Shown piece after piece: positions 21,929 to 29,333 of a DNA stretch of 33,513 nucleotides (position 1 is its first letter; each line of letters starts with the position of its first letter). The translations under genes and the position numbers were made by a program. The notes under the pieces were generated by a model, which saw only the letters and a program-made list of their open reading frames with translations, was not told where the DNA came from and searched no databases. Source of the DNA: a virus. The stretch is taken from IMG/VR virus record IMGVR_UViG_3300009509_000070, positions 1-33,513 of that record; one strand, written 5' to 3'.

Positions 21929-22501
21929 GTGACTGTGGGTCTCAAAGTAATCGGCGTTGATCCCGGCTTCACTTATCTTGGGGTATGCTGTGCCACATTC
22001 TGGCTAGGGAAGCCCCGTCCCGACATTGAAGAACTTACGTTGATCGAGACCCATAAGTCCAACAAGAAAAAGGGGGTAAGGGCAAAAACTGACGATCTGC
22101 GCAGGTTGGGCGAGATCGTCGAGAAGTTCGACGAGATTGTTCGACATTGGCCTGCTGACGTGTTTTCATTTGAAGAGATTCCGTCCATCAGGCAAAATGC
22201 TACTACGACCAGGAAGATCGGAATGGCATGGGGTGCTTGCTATGCGGTTGCAAGACGTCGGTCCGGTGTCTTGGTCTTCGAGTACGGGCCGAAAGAGCTC
22301 AAGCTGGAAGTGACAGGCTCGGCCATGGCCTCGAAGGAGCAGATGATCACTGTTCTGGAATCTCGGTACCCGGCTCTCGTGGAAAGCGAAGTGCCGGACA
22401 GCAAAAAGGAGCACGTCGCAGACGCCATAGCTGCTGTCGAGATCGCCGTAAGGGATCAGGCAGTACTGGCGCTTGCGAACGCGTTCCAGAAGGTGGAATG
22501 A
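21929..22501 (+). CDS. RuvC-like Holliday junction resolvase, 190 aa
   Basis: RuvC-type resolvases cut four-way junctions made during recombination. The RNase H-like marks are Asp11 (GVDPGF), Glu82/Glu83 (SFEEIPS), a basic segment KLEVTGSAMASKEQM (125-139) and His162/Asp165 (KKEHVADAIAAVE). Length is close to bacterial RuvC. No RuvA or RuvB is present, as in phages with solo resolvases. GTG 21929 is used; GTG 21935 is an alternative start. It follows the nuclease pair, so it belongs to the recombination module. Confidence 0.85.
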   Translation: MTVGLKVIGVDPGFTYLGVCCATFWLGKPRPDIEELTLIETHKSNKKKGVRAKTDDLRRLGEIVEKFDEIVRHWPADVFSFEEIPSIRQNATTTRKIGMAWGACYAVARRRSGVLVFEYGPKELKLEVTGSAMASKEQMITVLESRYPALVESEVPDSKKEHVADAIAAVEIAVRDQAVLALANAFQKVE

Positions 22502-22502
22502 C

Positions 22503-22937
22503 ATGTCGTTGACCATGAAGAAGACGCGTCGGTACAAGAAGCCCAAGGGACCTACCCGCATTGGGCGTGTCGAGAAGGCCTTCCGGCTGATGGCTGCTGG
22601 CATGGACCTGGAGCCTCAGGGCTTGTTGGCGAAGCTGATCGAGGAAGGCGTCACCCAGTCTGAGATCGCCGAGCAGTTGAACTGCACCCGTCAGGCCGTC
22701 GGAATCTTGGCGGACAGATACAACTGCGAGTTCCCGGGCGCGCGGATCGACGAGAACGACGTCTCCAAGTCCGCGGCCGGGATGTCCTTCCAGCGGTACA
22801 TCCGGATCTACGGAAAGACGAAGTCGCAGGCAGAGATGGCGAGGGAACTGAACATTTCCCTCTCTACGCTCAGGCGGCGCCTGCACAAGAGGGGTATCGA
22901 GAAGCCCCGAAAGAGAAAGGGCAGCAACAATCAGTGA
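22503..22937 (+). CDS. Protein with two helix-turn-helix motifs, 144 aa
   Basis: ATG 22503 with AAGGTGG about 8 bases upstream. Two HTH units are visible: residues about 51-70 (TQSEIAEQLNCTRQAVGILA) and about 107-130 (KSQAEMARELNISLSTLRRR). They are joined by a polar linker, and the N- and C-terminal ends are strongly basic. This is the pattern of a small DNA-binding regulator, or of a protein that binds repeated or origin DNA. It is not a known named family to me. Its stop overlaps the next GTG start. Confidence 0.78.
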   Translation: MSLTMKKTRRYKKPKGPTRIGRVEKAFRLMAAGMDLEPQGLLAKLIEEGVTQSEIAEQLNCTRQAVGILADRYNCEFPGARIDENDVSKSAAGMSFQRYIRIYGKTKSQAEMARELNISLSTLRRRLHKRGIEKPRKRKGSNNQ

Positions 22938-23998
22938 GCACAACCGAGCTCGTTCCGATGCAAAGCGCCGAGATTCGGCAGCGTGTCAAAGACCTCATGA
23001 AGACACTGACCTCGAGCTTCTTCGAGCTCGGGCAGTTGCTCTACGAGATCCGTTTCGCCAACATGTTCCTGGACTGGGGGTACTCTTCATTCGAGGAGTA
23101 CACCGAGATGGAGATCGGCTACAAGAGGCGTGCGGCCGAACACCACATCGAGATCTGGGAAGAGCTTCACCAGAAGCGTGGGATTCCGGAAGAGCGCATC
23201 GCCCATATCGGGTGGTCCAAGGTGCGCACGATCATGCCTGTCGTGAAGGAGAGCAACAACAAGCGGACACTCGAGAAGTGGCTCAAGAGGGCCGAGACAC
23301 ACTCGCGGCGCGAGCTCGCCACGCTGATCAAGCGCGAGCGTGATGGGGAAGAAGACCAGGAAGAGCCGCCGAAGCGGAAGTTCGAGCGCAAGCACCACGA
23401 TACCGAGGAAGAGCTCGAGGGGGTTCACGAGCGTACCGATTCGCCCTTCGTCGATCCGGCCGTGATTCAGCACCGCGAATTCGTCGAGGAAGACGAAGAG
23501 ACCGGCGACAAGATCCCGCTGCACGAGTTCAAGGTCTACTGCTACAAGGAACAGTGGGCCAACATCATGGCTGCCATGGAACGCGCGGGGCAGTTGACCA
23601 ACAGCGACAAGGCCAACTACTTGCTTGACATGATCTGCCTCGAGTTCAACGAGACCTACGCCGAGACCGAGGATGGCGGCGTCGTGCAGACGCTCGACAG
23701 GCACGTGAAGAACCTCGAGCGGATCTTCGACGTCAAGATCGAAGTCGAAATCCCGGCGTCTTCGAAGTTGCGCAAGATGGCTCGGCTCGACGACGAGTCG
23801 AAGTCGAAGGCATCGAAGAAGCGGAAGAAGGCTGCCGAGGAAGGCGAGGAAGAGGAAAAGCCCAAGAAGAAAGCCAAGGCGAAGAAGAAGAAAGTCGCCA
23901 AGAAGACCAAGAAGAAGTCCACCAAGGCGAAGAAGGACGTCGAGGAAACGGACACCGAGGAAAGCACGGAGAGCAAGAAGCCAGAGTACCGTTGGTGA
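22934..23998 (+). CDS. Protein with Lys-rich histone-like tail, 354 aa
   Basis: GTG start overlapping the previous stop by 4 bases. Residues 1-120 are helical and well folded (SFFELGQLLYEIRF, SFEEYTEMEIGYKRRAAEHHI). A variable acidic linker is followed by a second folded block (about 185-275) with EQWANIMAAMERAGQL. Residues 275-354 are extremely Lys/Glu/Ala-rich (for example KKKAKAKKKKVAKKTKKK), like a histone H1 tail. The first block recalls small phage HTH-type DNA-binding modules but is not clear. DNA binding or compaction is inferred. A similar tail occurs on the HTH protein at 27231. Confidence 0.78.
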   Translation: MSTTELVPMQSAEIRQRVKDLMKTLTSSFFELGQLLYEIRFANMFLDWGYSSFEEYTEMEIGYKRRAAEHHIEIWEELHQKRGIPEERIAHIGWSKVRTIMPVVKESNNKRTLEKWLKRAETHSRRELATLIKRERDGEEDQEEPPKRKFERKHHDTEEELEGVHERTDSPFVDPAVIQHREFVEEDEETGDKIPLHEFKVYCYKEQWANIMAAMERAGQLTNSDKANYLLDMICLEFNETYAETEDGGVVQTLDRHVKNLERIFDVKIEVEIPASSKLRKMARLDDESKSKASKKRKKAAEEGEEEEKPKKKAKAKKKKVAKKTKKKSTKAKKDVEETDTEESTESKKPEYRW

Positions 23999-24189
23999 TC
24001 CTCAACGGGCGTCGAGTTTGTGATCTGTGCCAAGAGCGGAAATGTAGCCGCTTTCACAAGGTCCCGCTCGGCAACCCGGTAAAGAAGACGGTGTACATCT
24101 GCGGAAAGTGCATTGTGCGGCGGGGACAGCAAGTACGTATTTGGCTAGACGCCCAAGAGAAGAAACTCAATGAAGGCAAGCACGATTAG
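23995..24189 (+). CDS. Small zinc-ribbon protein, 64 aa
   Basis: GTG 23995 overlaps the previous stop as GTGA; TTG 23992 in the same frame is the alternative. Cys9/Cys12 (CDLC) and Cys36/Cys39 (CGKC) form a zinc ribbon of 24 intervening residues; Cys17 is extra. Such a fold usually binds nucleic acid or protein. The C-terminus is polar. No family was recognised. Confidence 0.75.
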   Translation: MILNGRRVCDLCQERKCSRFHKVPLGNPVKKTVYICGKCIVRRGQQVRIWLDAQEKKLNEGKHD

Positions 24190-24466
24190 GTACGCTGTCG
24201 CCACATTCGAACGGCTCAGGGATGAGCTCGAGCCCGTAATCGAGGCCCTCGGATTCACGGCTCTTCAAGCCATGGTCAGACAACGGTATCACGACACCGA
24301 TCGTGGCTGGTTCTTCACGAACATTGGGTTCGAGGAAGAAGTCGGCGCGTTCTGGGGAGTTTTCCACGAAGAGCGAAACGGGAAGGAGAAAGAGTTCCTG
24401 ATCGTCATGGATGGGGAATCGATCGATTCGATCGAGTTCGAGAGCTTCACGAAAACCGAGTCCTAG
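24170..24466 (+). CDS. Hypothetical protein, 98 aa
   Basis: ATG inside the last 20 bases of the previous gene. N-terminal helix (ATFERLRDELEPVIEALG), a central aromatic segment (DRGWFFTNIGFEEEVGAFWG), then strands ending in EFLIVMDGE. No Cys, no membrane segment. Not assigned. The gene ends just before a promoter that restarts transcription for the SWIM protein. Confidence 0.68.
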   Translation: MKASTIRYAVATFERLRDELEPVIEALGFTALQAMVRQRYHDTDRGWFFTNIGFEEEVGAFWGVFHEERNGKEKEFLIVMDGESIDSIEFESFTKTES

Positions 24467-24468
24467 TC

Positions 24469-24497
24469 TTGCGTTCTGAGCCCCAATAAGGTAGTAT
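24469..24497 (+). promoter_or_regulatory. Promoter of the SWIM gene, apparently leaderless
   Basis: TTGCGT (24469-24474), 17-base spacer, TAGTAT (24492-24497). The ATG of the next gene begins at 24505, eight bases after the -10, exactly where transcription should start. The mRNA would therefore have no leader and no ribosome site. Confidence 0.6.
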
Positions 24498-24504
24498 ACC
24501 GAGT

Positions 24505-25107
24505 ATGGCCAAGTCCAGTGGATCTCAGCGAATCGTCAGAGATTGCCTCTACATCGTAGAGGAATGCGAAGACGATTCGTTCCGGGTCCACAAGGTGTTC
24601 CAGGATGGATCCAAGGGCGAGGTCTACACGGTGGACAAGGATCGCGTCTGCCAGTGCCGGGCAGGGGAATTCGGTAGGGACTGCAAGCACATTGAAATGG
24701 TCGAAGGCACTTTCCAAGGAGACGACTTTCCACGTCGTCGGGCGGACGACCTTCTTGACGAGTATCTCGACAAAGTCAGGGAAGAATTCCCTGACGCACG
24801 AGTGGTATCCCTCGCGCAGTATCGGCGAGATCCCAAGGTGACTTCGGCGACGGCTATCGCTTACGGGGTCCTTGGCGACTTTACCGAAAGTCCCAAGCTC
24901 GTGTTGTGGACGCGCTATAAGCAGTTGACCATTCGGCTCTACTGCTTTAGAGATCTGGCCCGCTTTCGGCGCGTGTTGCGGGCAGTGCGTCGAAAGGGCA
25001 GCCCTTCGTACGAGAAGCCGGACAACGAAGTCGGCGCAGTTGGGAAAACCTACGGGACCGATGGGGATGACATCGGCGGAAAGAAGGATGAGGATGTCAC
25101 TCGCTGA
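24505..25107 (+). CDS. SWIM zinc-finger protein, 200 aa
   Basis: The SWIM motif is clear: Cys49-x-Cys51, eight residues, Cys60-x-His62 (CQCRAGEFGRDCKH). Its N-terminal partner is a small beta-rich domain (VYTVDKDRV before it). SWIM domains bind zinc and often occur in DNA-binding or recombination-linked proteins. The C-terminal half is helical and basic (YCFRDLARFRRVLRAVRRKG). The mRNA seems leaderless from a close promoter. No full-length family was recognised. It overlaps the next gene by 14 bases. Confidence 0.8.
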   Translation: MAKSSGSQRIVRDCLYIVEECEDDSFRVHKVFQDGSKGEVYTVDKDRVCQCRAGEFGRDCKHIEMVEGTFQGDDFPRRRADDLLDEYLDKVREEFPDARVVSLAQYRRDPKVTSATAIAYGVLGDFTESPKLVLWTRYKQLTIRLYCFRDLARFRRVLRAVRRKGSPSYEKPDNEVGAVGKTYGTDGDDIGGKKDEDVTR

Positions 25108-25486
25108 TTTGGTGAACGAGGCCCGCGGCGGGCAGCAGGAAGTCGACGAGAAGCTGCAGAAGAAGACGGCTCGGATCAAGGAAGTTCGAACCAAGTTGTC
25201 CGCGCTGAAGAAGGAAGAGGAGAAGCTCAGAAAGGAGATCCTGGCGCACCCGCTTTGCAAGGAGGGATACAACGACGAGAGTGTGGTGATCGGGGGTTTC
25301 GAGCAACTCGATCTCGAGAACCAAAAGCTCGTCGCCGCTCTGCACAGCGAGGGCGTCTTCGAACAGGCGGTCAACATCAGTCTGAGCTCGCCGAAGATCA
25401 AGGCGATCGGCGAGAAGAACGAGGTGATCGCGCGTGCGATCGAGGTCGCTACGAGCCGGGGCCGAAAGGTCAACGTGACGAAGTGA
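25094..25486 (+). CDS. Coiled-coil protein, 130 aa
   Basis: ATG 25094 fits AAGGATGAGG best; ATG 25088 in the same frame is too close to the ribosome site. Residues 17-55 form a heptad-rich coiled coil (DEKLQKKTARIKEVRTKLSA, then KKEEEKLRKEIL). The second half is alpha/beta without Cys pairs. It overlaps the previous gene by 14 bases and the following gene by 4 (GTGA). Not assigned; an oligomeric scaffold or adaptor role is possible. Confidence 0.72.
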   Translation: MSLADLVNEARGGQQEVDEKLQKKTARIKEVRTKLSALKKEEEKLRKEILAHPLCKEGYNDESVVIGGFEQLDLENQKLVAALHSEGVFEQAVNISLSSPKIKAIGEKNEVIARAIEVATSRGRKVNVTK

Positions 25487-25728
25487 TCAAGAGGGACTCG
25501 GTCGTCTGCCACAAGTGCGGAACCAGTCTGGGGTCGTTCGACACGGGAACTGGAGACATTCACCTCGACTTTCAAGTCCCTACGGTCCCCAATAGCGTGG
25601 CCCGCGTAACCGGAATGTTGTGCCCCGAACGTGACGGCATGATTCTGGTCTGCCCGAATTGCCACATTCCGGTCTCGATCAAGGCCGGACGACGGGGCGG
25701 AGGGGAAGTGATCGAGAAGAGTGAGTAG
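25483..25728 (+). CDS. Small zinc-ribbon protein, 81 aa
   Basis: GTG start as GTGA overlap with the previous stop. Cys9/Cys12 (CHKC) and Cys57/Cys60 (CPNC) are the pairs, with an extra Cys47. A basic, Gly-rich tail follows (KAGRRGGGEV). Typical of small phage zinc-ribbon proteins; the target is unknown. It overlaps the next gene by 8 bases. Confidence 0.75.
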   Translation: MIKRDSVVCHKCGTSLGSFDTGTGDIHLDFQVPTVPNSVARVTGMLCPERDGMILVCPNCHIPVSIKAGRRGGGEVIEKSE

Positions 25729-26254
25729 TCCCGAGGACAAGATCGACTTCGAATCCGGGCCTGCGCGACATGCGCATCGGGTAGCTGCTTGTTCCGGGCA
25801 GCAACGCTCGGACGAAGTCTTGTTCTTGGATTACGCGCGAGACTCTCAGGCTGGGCCAATCACAGGCCTTTGTCCTGCTTGTCGGGGAATTCAGTACTGG
25901 GCGTATGGGAGACGGGTCACAACACACCCTGACGATACCTGTACGTGCATCTCGTCGTTGAAGACTCAGTCCGACCTGAAGCGTCTTCCGACAATGGACC
26001 ACAAGCTCGAGATGTTGACGAGCAAAGTCGACAAGCTGGAAGCCGAATCCAAGCGGATGGCGCAGCAACTCACACACATGAAGAGCGCGGCTACGGCCAC
26101 ATTCGAAGAGCTCTACAAGACCCAGCAGACGCTCTCGAAGCGGGATACCAGCCGGGGGCTGAATCGTTGGGGTTGGGCATTCGTAGGACTGGGGATCTTG
26201 TTCTTGGTCCTGCAGGGGGTGATCGTTCTGTGGAACCTGAAGTCCCTCCTCTAG
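25721..26254 (+). CDS. Zinc-site, coiled-coil protein with C-terminal membrane anchor, 177 aa
   Basis: GTG start within the previous gene's end. Residues 51-76 hold CPAC and CTC (Cys51/54/74/76), a likely metal site. Residues 92-140 form a coiled coil (LEMLTSKVDKLEAESKRM, then TFEELYKTQQTL). Residues about 150-172 are a membrane helix (WGWAFVGLGILFLVLQGVIV), followed by a short basic end. This is a tail-anchored topology with the bulk in the cytoplasm. It could be a lysis-related or membrane-signalling protein, but the zinc site is not typical of holins. Not assigned. Confidence 0.7.
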   Translation: MSSPEDKIDFESGPARHAHRVAACSGQQRSDEVLFLDYARDSQAGPITGLCPACRGIQYWAYGRRVTTHPDDTCTCISSLKTQSDLKRLPTMDHKLEMLTSKVDKLEAESKRMAQQLTHMKSAATATFEELYKTQQTLSKRDTSRGLNRWGWAFVGLGILFLVLQGVIVLWNLKSLL

Positions 26255-26574
26255 AAGAACCGCTCGATCCTTGGGCACAGCCACCGGATAGCCGCCTCGA
26301 TTTTCGGCTGATCTCGGCGCTTGTGGCAGTCGTTGACGCGGGATCTCGACTTCTTCAGGTGACCAAGAAGCATTCGACCGGCAGGGTCGAGAAGCTCTGG
26401 AAGGTACAGAACAAGGCTGCCGACATGGTTCTGGCCGAGATCGAGCGCCGCAGAGAGCGCCGGGAAAAGCTCGAGAAGCAGCATGCCCAGATGCGAGAGC
26501 TCGGACAGCTTCCGATCCCGGACGAGGATGAGGACGACGATCTCGACATGGAAGAGGACGGATACCCCTACTGA
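26230..26574 (+). CDS. Helical charged protein, 114 aa
   Basis: GTG 26230 is preceded by AGGGGGTGAT, nearly the full anti-Shine-Dalgarno complement, which decides the start. The protein has an acidic Pro-rich N-terminus (EPEVPPLEEPLDPWAQPP), a helical core with an Arg/Glu coiled coil (AEIERRRERREKLEKQHAQM) and a Glu/Asp tail. It overlaps the preceding membrane-anchored gene by 25 bases, so the two are coupled. No family was recognised. Confidence 0.72.
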   Translation: MEPEVPPLEEPLDPWAQPPDSRLDFRLISALVAVVDAGSRLLQVTKKHSTGRVEKLWKVQNKAADMVLAEIERRRERREKLEKQHAQMRELGQLPIPDEDEDDDLDMEEDGYPY

Positions 26575-26597
26575 CCACCTATCGACCGATTTGCGAC

Positions 26598-27164
26598 ATG
26601 TGGATTCTGGCTCGCCCCAAGGTGCCCTACTACGGGGCGTACCCGAACGGCTTTCTTCACCGAGCCCGAGAGCTTCTCGGGGTCTCGATCTACACGCCGG
26701 TGCTGCACGTTTGTTCGGGGATGGTGAAGGACTATCCACTACGGGGATTCGGTCCGTTCGACAAGACAGTGGATCTGGATCCTGCCCTCGGACCCGACTT
26801 CGTCATGGACGTTCGGGAAGGTCTTCCTGTCTGTCCAGAGGAGTTGGGAGGACCCCTCTGGCCTGCGATCTTGGCTGACCCGCCCTACACCGAGCCGGAC
26901 GCCGATCACTATGTCCCGGGCAGCGAGGCTTTCCCACAGCCTACGCCACTGCTTCGGCTCATGTTGAATTCGGTCCAGTCTGGTGGACGTTGTGGGATGC
27001 TGCACTACAAAGTGCCCAGACCACAAAAAGAACTGGAAGTGGTCAACCCGCAAGGTAAGCTGGTGAGGACCAAAGTACGGTTCGTGGCTTGTGTTGGTGT
27101 TTTCTGCGGATTCGACAATTCCTTGCGGGCCTACTCGGTATTCGAGAAAGAGGCCGCGATTTAG
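26598..27164 (+). CDS. DPPY-motif DNA adenine methyltransferase-like protein, 188 aa
   Basis: The catalytic motif Asp94-Pro-Pro-Tyr97 (ILADPPYTEP) is that of N6-adenine or N4-cytosine methyltransferases. A SAM-binding-like element HVCSGMVKDY (37-46) lies before it, with VDLDPALGPDFVMDVRE as the next acidic strand. This order (motif I, then DPPY) fits a compact class I methyltransferase, shorter than most. Two conserved Cys and Trp positions are unusual. No clear ribosome site precedes the ATG. It may protect phage DNA from host restriction, or modify another target. Confidence 0.75.
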   Translation: MWILARPKVPYYGAYPNGFLHRARELLGVSIYTPVLHVCSGMVKDYPLRGFGPFDKTVDLDPALGPDFVMDVREGLPVCPEELGGPLWPAILADPPYTEPDADHYVPGSEAFPQPTPLLRLMLNSVQSGGRCGMLHYKVPRPQKELEVVNPQGKLVRTKVRFVACVGVFCGFDNSLRAYSVFEKEAAI

Positions 27165-27175
27165 AGACGCATTGC

Positions 27176-27205
27176 TTGACATAACTCTACGTTTTGCGTT
27201 ATTCT
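27176..27205 (+). promoter_or_regulatory. Promoter of HTH/Lys-rich gene
   Basis: TTGACA (27176-27181), an exact consensus -35, then TTATTC at 17 bases (27199-27204) or TATTCT at 18 (27200-27205). It lies just upstream of the gene at 27231 and is the strongest -35 in the window. The area also holds ATAAC and GTTAT arms (an imperfect inverted repeat across the spacer). Confidence 0.65.
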
Positions 27206-27230
27206 CTATCAACGCTGGAGGAAGTCAGGA

Positions 27231-27908
27231 ATGCCTCGGAAGAAGAAAGTGAAGACGGCTGTGCGGGCGAGGGCCCAAAAGGTCGCTCAGCGCGCAACTC
27301 GTGGGGCCGGCAAGAAGCCCAACAAGTGGGACAAGGTCAAGTTCAAGGAGCTCGAGAGCTTTCGATTGGCGCATGGGCTGAGTCAAGTCGAAATGGCTGA
27401 GCGCTTGCAAGTCACCGGTTCCACCTACTTCAACTGGAAAGCGAAGAAGTGCGCACCGAATGCCGGTATGCAAGATCGGTTGCGCGACTTCCTGGATCAG
27501 AACGATCCTGAGGGGAAGATCGCTGCTCAGGCACCGCGTGTGGTCGAACGTACACGCGCGCCGCGAGGGGCCGGAAGCCAAACCCTCTCGAAGCTCAAGG
27601 AAGACTCTCAGCGCCTGACCGTTCCCGTGATGAAGGAAGAGAGCCCGAAGGGCAAGAAGACCAAGAAGAAGAAGAAGGCCGAGAAGAAGCCCGGCAAGAC
27701 GAAGAAGAGCACGAAGGCCAAGGCCCAACCGAAGAACGGCGCTCGGAAGCCGGCCAGGGCCAAGAAGAAGCCGGAAGAGCCAGTGGACGGGAACGGGCAC
27801 CCGAAGTGGGCTCATGGGGTGGTCGAGAGCTACCTCGAGAACAATCCGGTGCGCACTCTCGACGATCTGGAGCGTACGCTGTCCACCGTCAAGAAGGTGC
27901 TCGACTAG
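27231..27908 (+). CDS. HTH regulator with Lys-rich tail, 225 aa
   Basis: ATG with GGAGGAAGTCAGGA upstream and its own consensus promoter. Residues about 40-72 are an XRE-type helix-turn-helix (LESFRLAHGLSQVEMAERLQ, then VTGSTYFNWKAKK). A long Lys-rich low-complexity segment follows (about 148-190, for example KKKKKAEKKPGKTKKSTKAK), and a short folded C-terminal block (HPKWAHGVVESYL). The tail resembles that of the protein at 22934. A repressor or nucleoid-type function is likely. A strong terminator follows, so this is a single-gene unit. Confidence 0.78.
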   Translation: MPRKKKVKTAVRARAQKVAQRATRGAGKKPNKWDKVKFKELESFRLAHGLSQVEMAERLQVTGSTYFNWKAKKCAPNAGMQDRLRDFLDQNDPEGKIAAQAPRVVERTRAPRGAGSQTLSKLKEDSQRLTVPVMKEESPKGKKTKKKKKAEKKPGKTKKSTKAKAQPKNGARKPARAKKKPEEPVDGNGHPKWAHGVVESYLENNPVRTLDDLERTLSTVKKVLD

Positions 27909-27930
27909 CTGAGGGGCTCGAAGGGAAATG

Positions 27931-27957
27931 GCCCCCTGCTCGGGGGCTGTTTCTCTG
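27931..27957 (+). terminator. Rho-independent terminator after HTH gene
   Basis: GCCCCC (27931-27936), loop TGCTC, GGGGGC (27942-27947), then a T-rich TGTTTCTCTGT tail. It sits 22 bases after the stop of the HTH gene. An ATG at 27928 is inside the terminator and cannot be the start of the next gene. Confidence 0.75.
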
Positions 27958-27969
27958 TACGAGGAGCAC

Positions 27970-28611
27970 ATGACCGATCAACCCGCCGAAGAGAATCCGC
28001 CCTCCAAAACGCCACTCGAGATCCTCATCGAGAAGGGGATCAACGTCCATCTACACCAAGCCAAGAAGAAGGAGGGGGACGAGGACGCTTACTCGAGGTG
28101 GAAGCTCGCCAAGCTGGTCATAGAACGGGTCAGCACGATCCTGGTGGCCGTCATCGGCGCCTGGGCAGGGGCATACTTCGTTGCGGATCAGAAGGCTTCC
28201 GAAGCAACGAGGCCGCTTCGAGAGCAGGTCACCGACCAGGCGGCTGAGCTCTTGATCTTGACGAAGGCCGAAGAGCTCTACAAGAGGAGGTTCGAGGAAG
28301 AGATCGCTCGGAAGAAGGCGCAGTTGGGTCTCACTCCTGAAGAGGCTCGCGGGGCGCCCATCGATCTCGATTCCCACGAGGTCTCCCAAGTTCGGGAGCA
28401 GGTTCAGGAGGATCTGACCAGGGAATTGGAGGATACGCTGGCCCCGCTCGAGGAGCAGCGTACGTTCGGTGCTGGAGGGGGAAGAGCCGAAGCGACCAGA
28501 AAGGTCACTGCGAAGCTGGACAAATGGATCGAGGAAGGGCGAGGCCGACAAGCCCGCGAGGACGTGCTCCAAGAACAGTTGCAGGAGCAGCGCGAGCTCA
28601 GCCCTCGCTGA
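27970..28611 (+). CDS. Membrane-anchored coiled-coil protein, 213 aa
   Basis: ATG 27970 with GAGGAG upstream is preferred to ATG 27928, which lies in a terminator. The first 50 residues are cytoplasmic and charged, followed by one membrane helix at about 54-73 (VSTILVAVIGAWAGAYFVAD). A long Glu/Lys/Arg-rich coiled coil fills the rest (EELYKRRFEEEIARKK, EVSQVREQVQEDL). It might be a lysis, exclusion or structural anchor protein; no family was recognised. The end overlaps the leftward gene at 28598 by 14 bases. Confidence 0.72.
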   Translation: MTDQPAEENPPSKTPLEILIEKGINVHLHQAKKKEGDEDAYSRWKLAKLVIERVSTILVAVIGAWAGAYFVADQKASEATRPLREQVTDQAAELLILTKAEELYKRRFEEEIARKKAQLGLTPEEARGAPIDLDSHEVSQVREQVQEDLTRELEDTLAPLEEQRTFGAGGGRAEATRKVTAKLDKWIEEGRGRQAREDVLQEQLQEQRELSPR

Positions 28612-28834
28612 GGGCATCGAGCGCGTTGCTGAACTCGGCGCTCCAGCTTTGCCAGGTGAAGTGCTTGCACTTGCACCCTTTGACGCGACAGGGGCCGTGT
28701 CCGTCCATGCTTCCGGGGAAATGCGGGGCATGATCCGAATCCCGGCCGTCGCCGAGATGCCCGCACGTGCAGATGCTGCGGGGTCCTGCCCACGTAGAAG
28801 TCAACCGCAGAGCGGCTTTGCTTGGCATGGTCAA
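28598..28834 (-). CDS. Cys/His-rich small protein, 78 aa
   Basis: ATGA overlap with the upstream leftward gene decides the start. Residues 22-56 carry CTCGH (22-26), His35, GHGPC (45-49) and GCKCK (53-57). This fits small phage and actinobacterial-type zinc-binding proteins with alternating Cys/His. The end is WSAEFSNALDALSEG. It likely binds metal; function unknown. Confidence 0.75.
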   Translation of the reverse strand: MTMPSKAALRLTSTWAGPRSICTCGHLGDGRDSDHAPHFPGSMDGHGPCRVKGCKCKHFTWQSWSAEFSNALDALSEG

Positions 28835-29280
28835 TGTCCTTCCGAGATCACGACACCCTCAGGATAGAGGGTGATGAACTTGTCGAGCATGGCGGCGGCG
28901 AGGGCGAACAAGCGGGATTCCCAGCCGTCTTCAAGAAGCAGGCGAGCCTGGTCGCGCTTCAGCGCTGCGAGCACGTCGGCAGGGGAATGGACGGGCAGAG
29001 GATCACCGTACCCATCGCGGATTCTGGGATTCCCCTCGCAGACGATCCTGTCCTGTTTGTCGTACTCGTACTCCCAGTCGACGTAAGCCCACTCGCCCTT
29101 CGCCTTGGCTCGTTTGCGGCCTTTCTCGAAGAGCGTGCCCAGATCGTTCAGGCCGACCTTGCACAGGTCGAGCATGGCGACTACCCGGAACCACTTGGCC
29201 TTCTTGTGCCCGCAGCTTGGGTCTGCCACGAAAGCGTCGGTACTTCCGGTACAGAAGTACAACTTGGTCTCGTATCCCAT
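28831..29280 (-). CDS. Hypothetical protein, 149 aa
   Basis: Start at 29280 is preceded by a promoter and an AGGAAAGAG ribosome site. The protein has an N-terminal strand (GYETKLYFCTGSTDAFV), a Lys/Arg-rich helix (FEKGRKRAKAKGEWAYVDWEYEYD) and a final helix/strand (FALAAAMLDKFITLYPEG). Not assigned. It ends with a 4-base overlap with the small zinc-type gene, so the two are coupled. Confidence 0.72.
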   Translation of the reverse strand: MGYETKLYFCTGSTDAFVADPSCGHKKAKWFRVVAMLDLCKVGLNDLGTLFEKGRKRAKAKGEWAYVDWEYEYDKQDRIVCEGNPRIRDGYGDPLPVHSPADVLAALKRDQARLLLEDGWESRLFALAAAMLDKFITLYPEGVVISEGH

Positions 29281-29304
29281 GGCGGTTCTCTTTCCTGTGT
29301 TCCT

Positions 29305-29333
29305 GTTTTACCAGATGGCGGGCTAGACGTCAA
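29305..29333 (-). promoter_or_regulatory. Leftward promoter for the 29280-28598 pair
   Basis: On the minus strand TTGACG (29333-29328), 17-base spacer, TAAAAC (29310-29305). The -35 overlaps the stop of the upstream leftward gene, so transcription is restarted here. The leader holds CACAGGAAAGAG, like other leaders in the window. Confidence 0.6.

Noticed and set aside
24463-25740. Leftward frame of 425 codons across the SWIM and coiled-coil genes
   Set aside because: Shadow; the SWIM motif and promoter are on the other strand.
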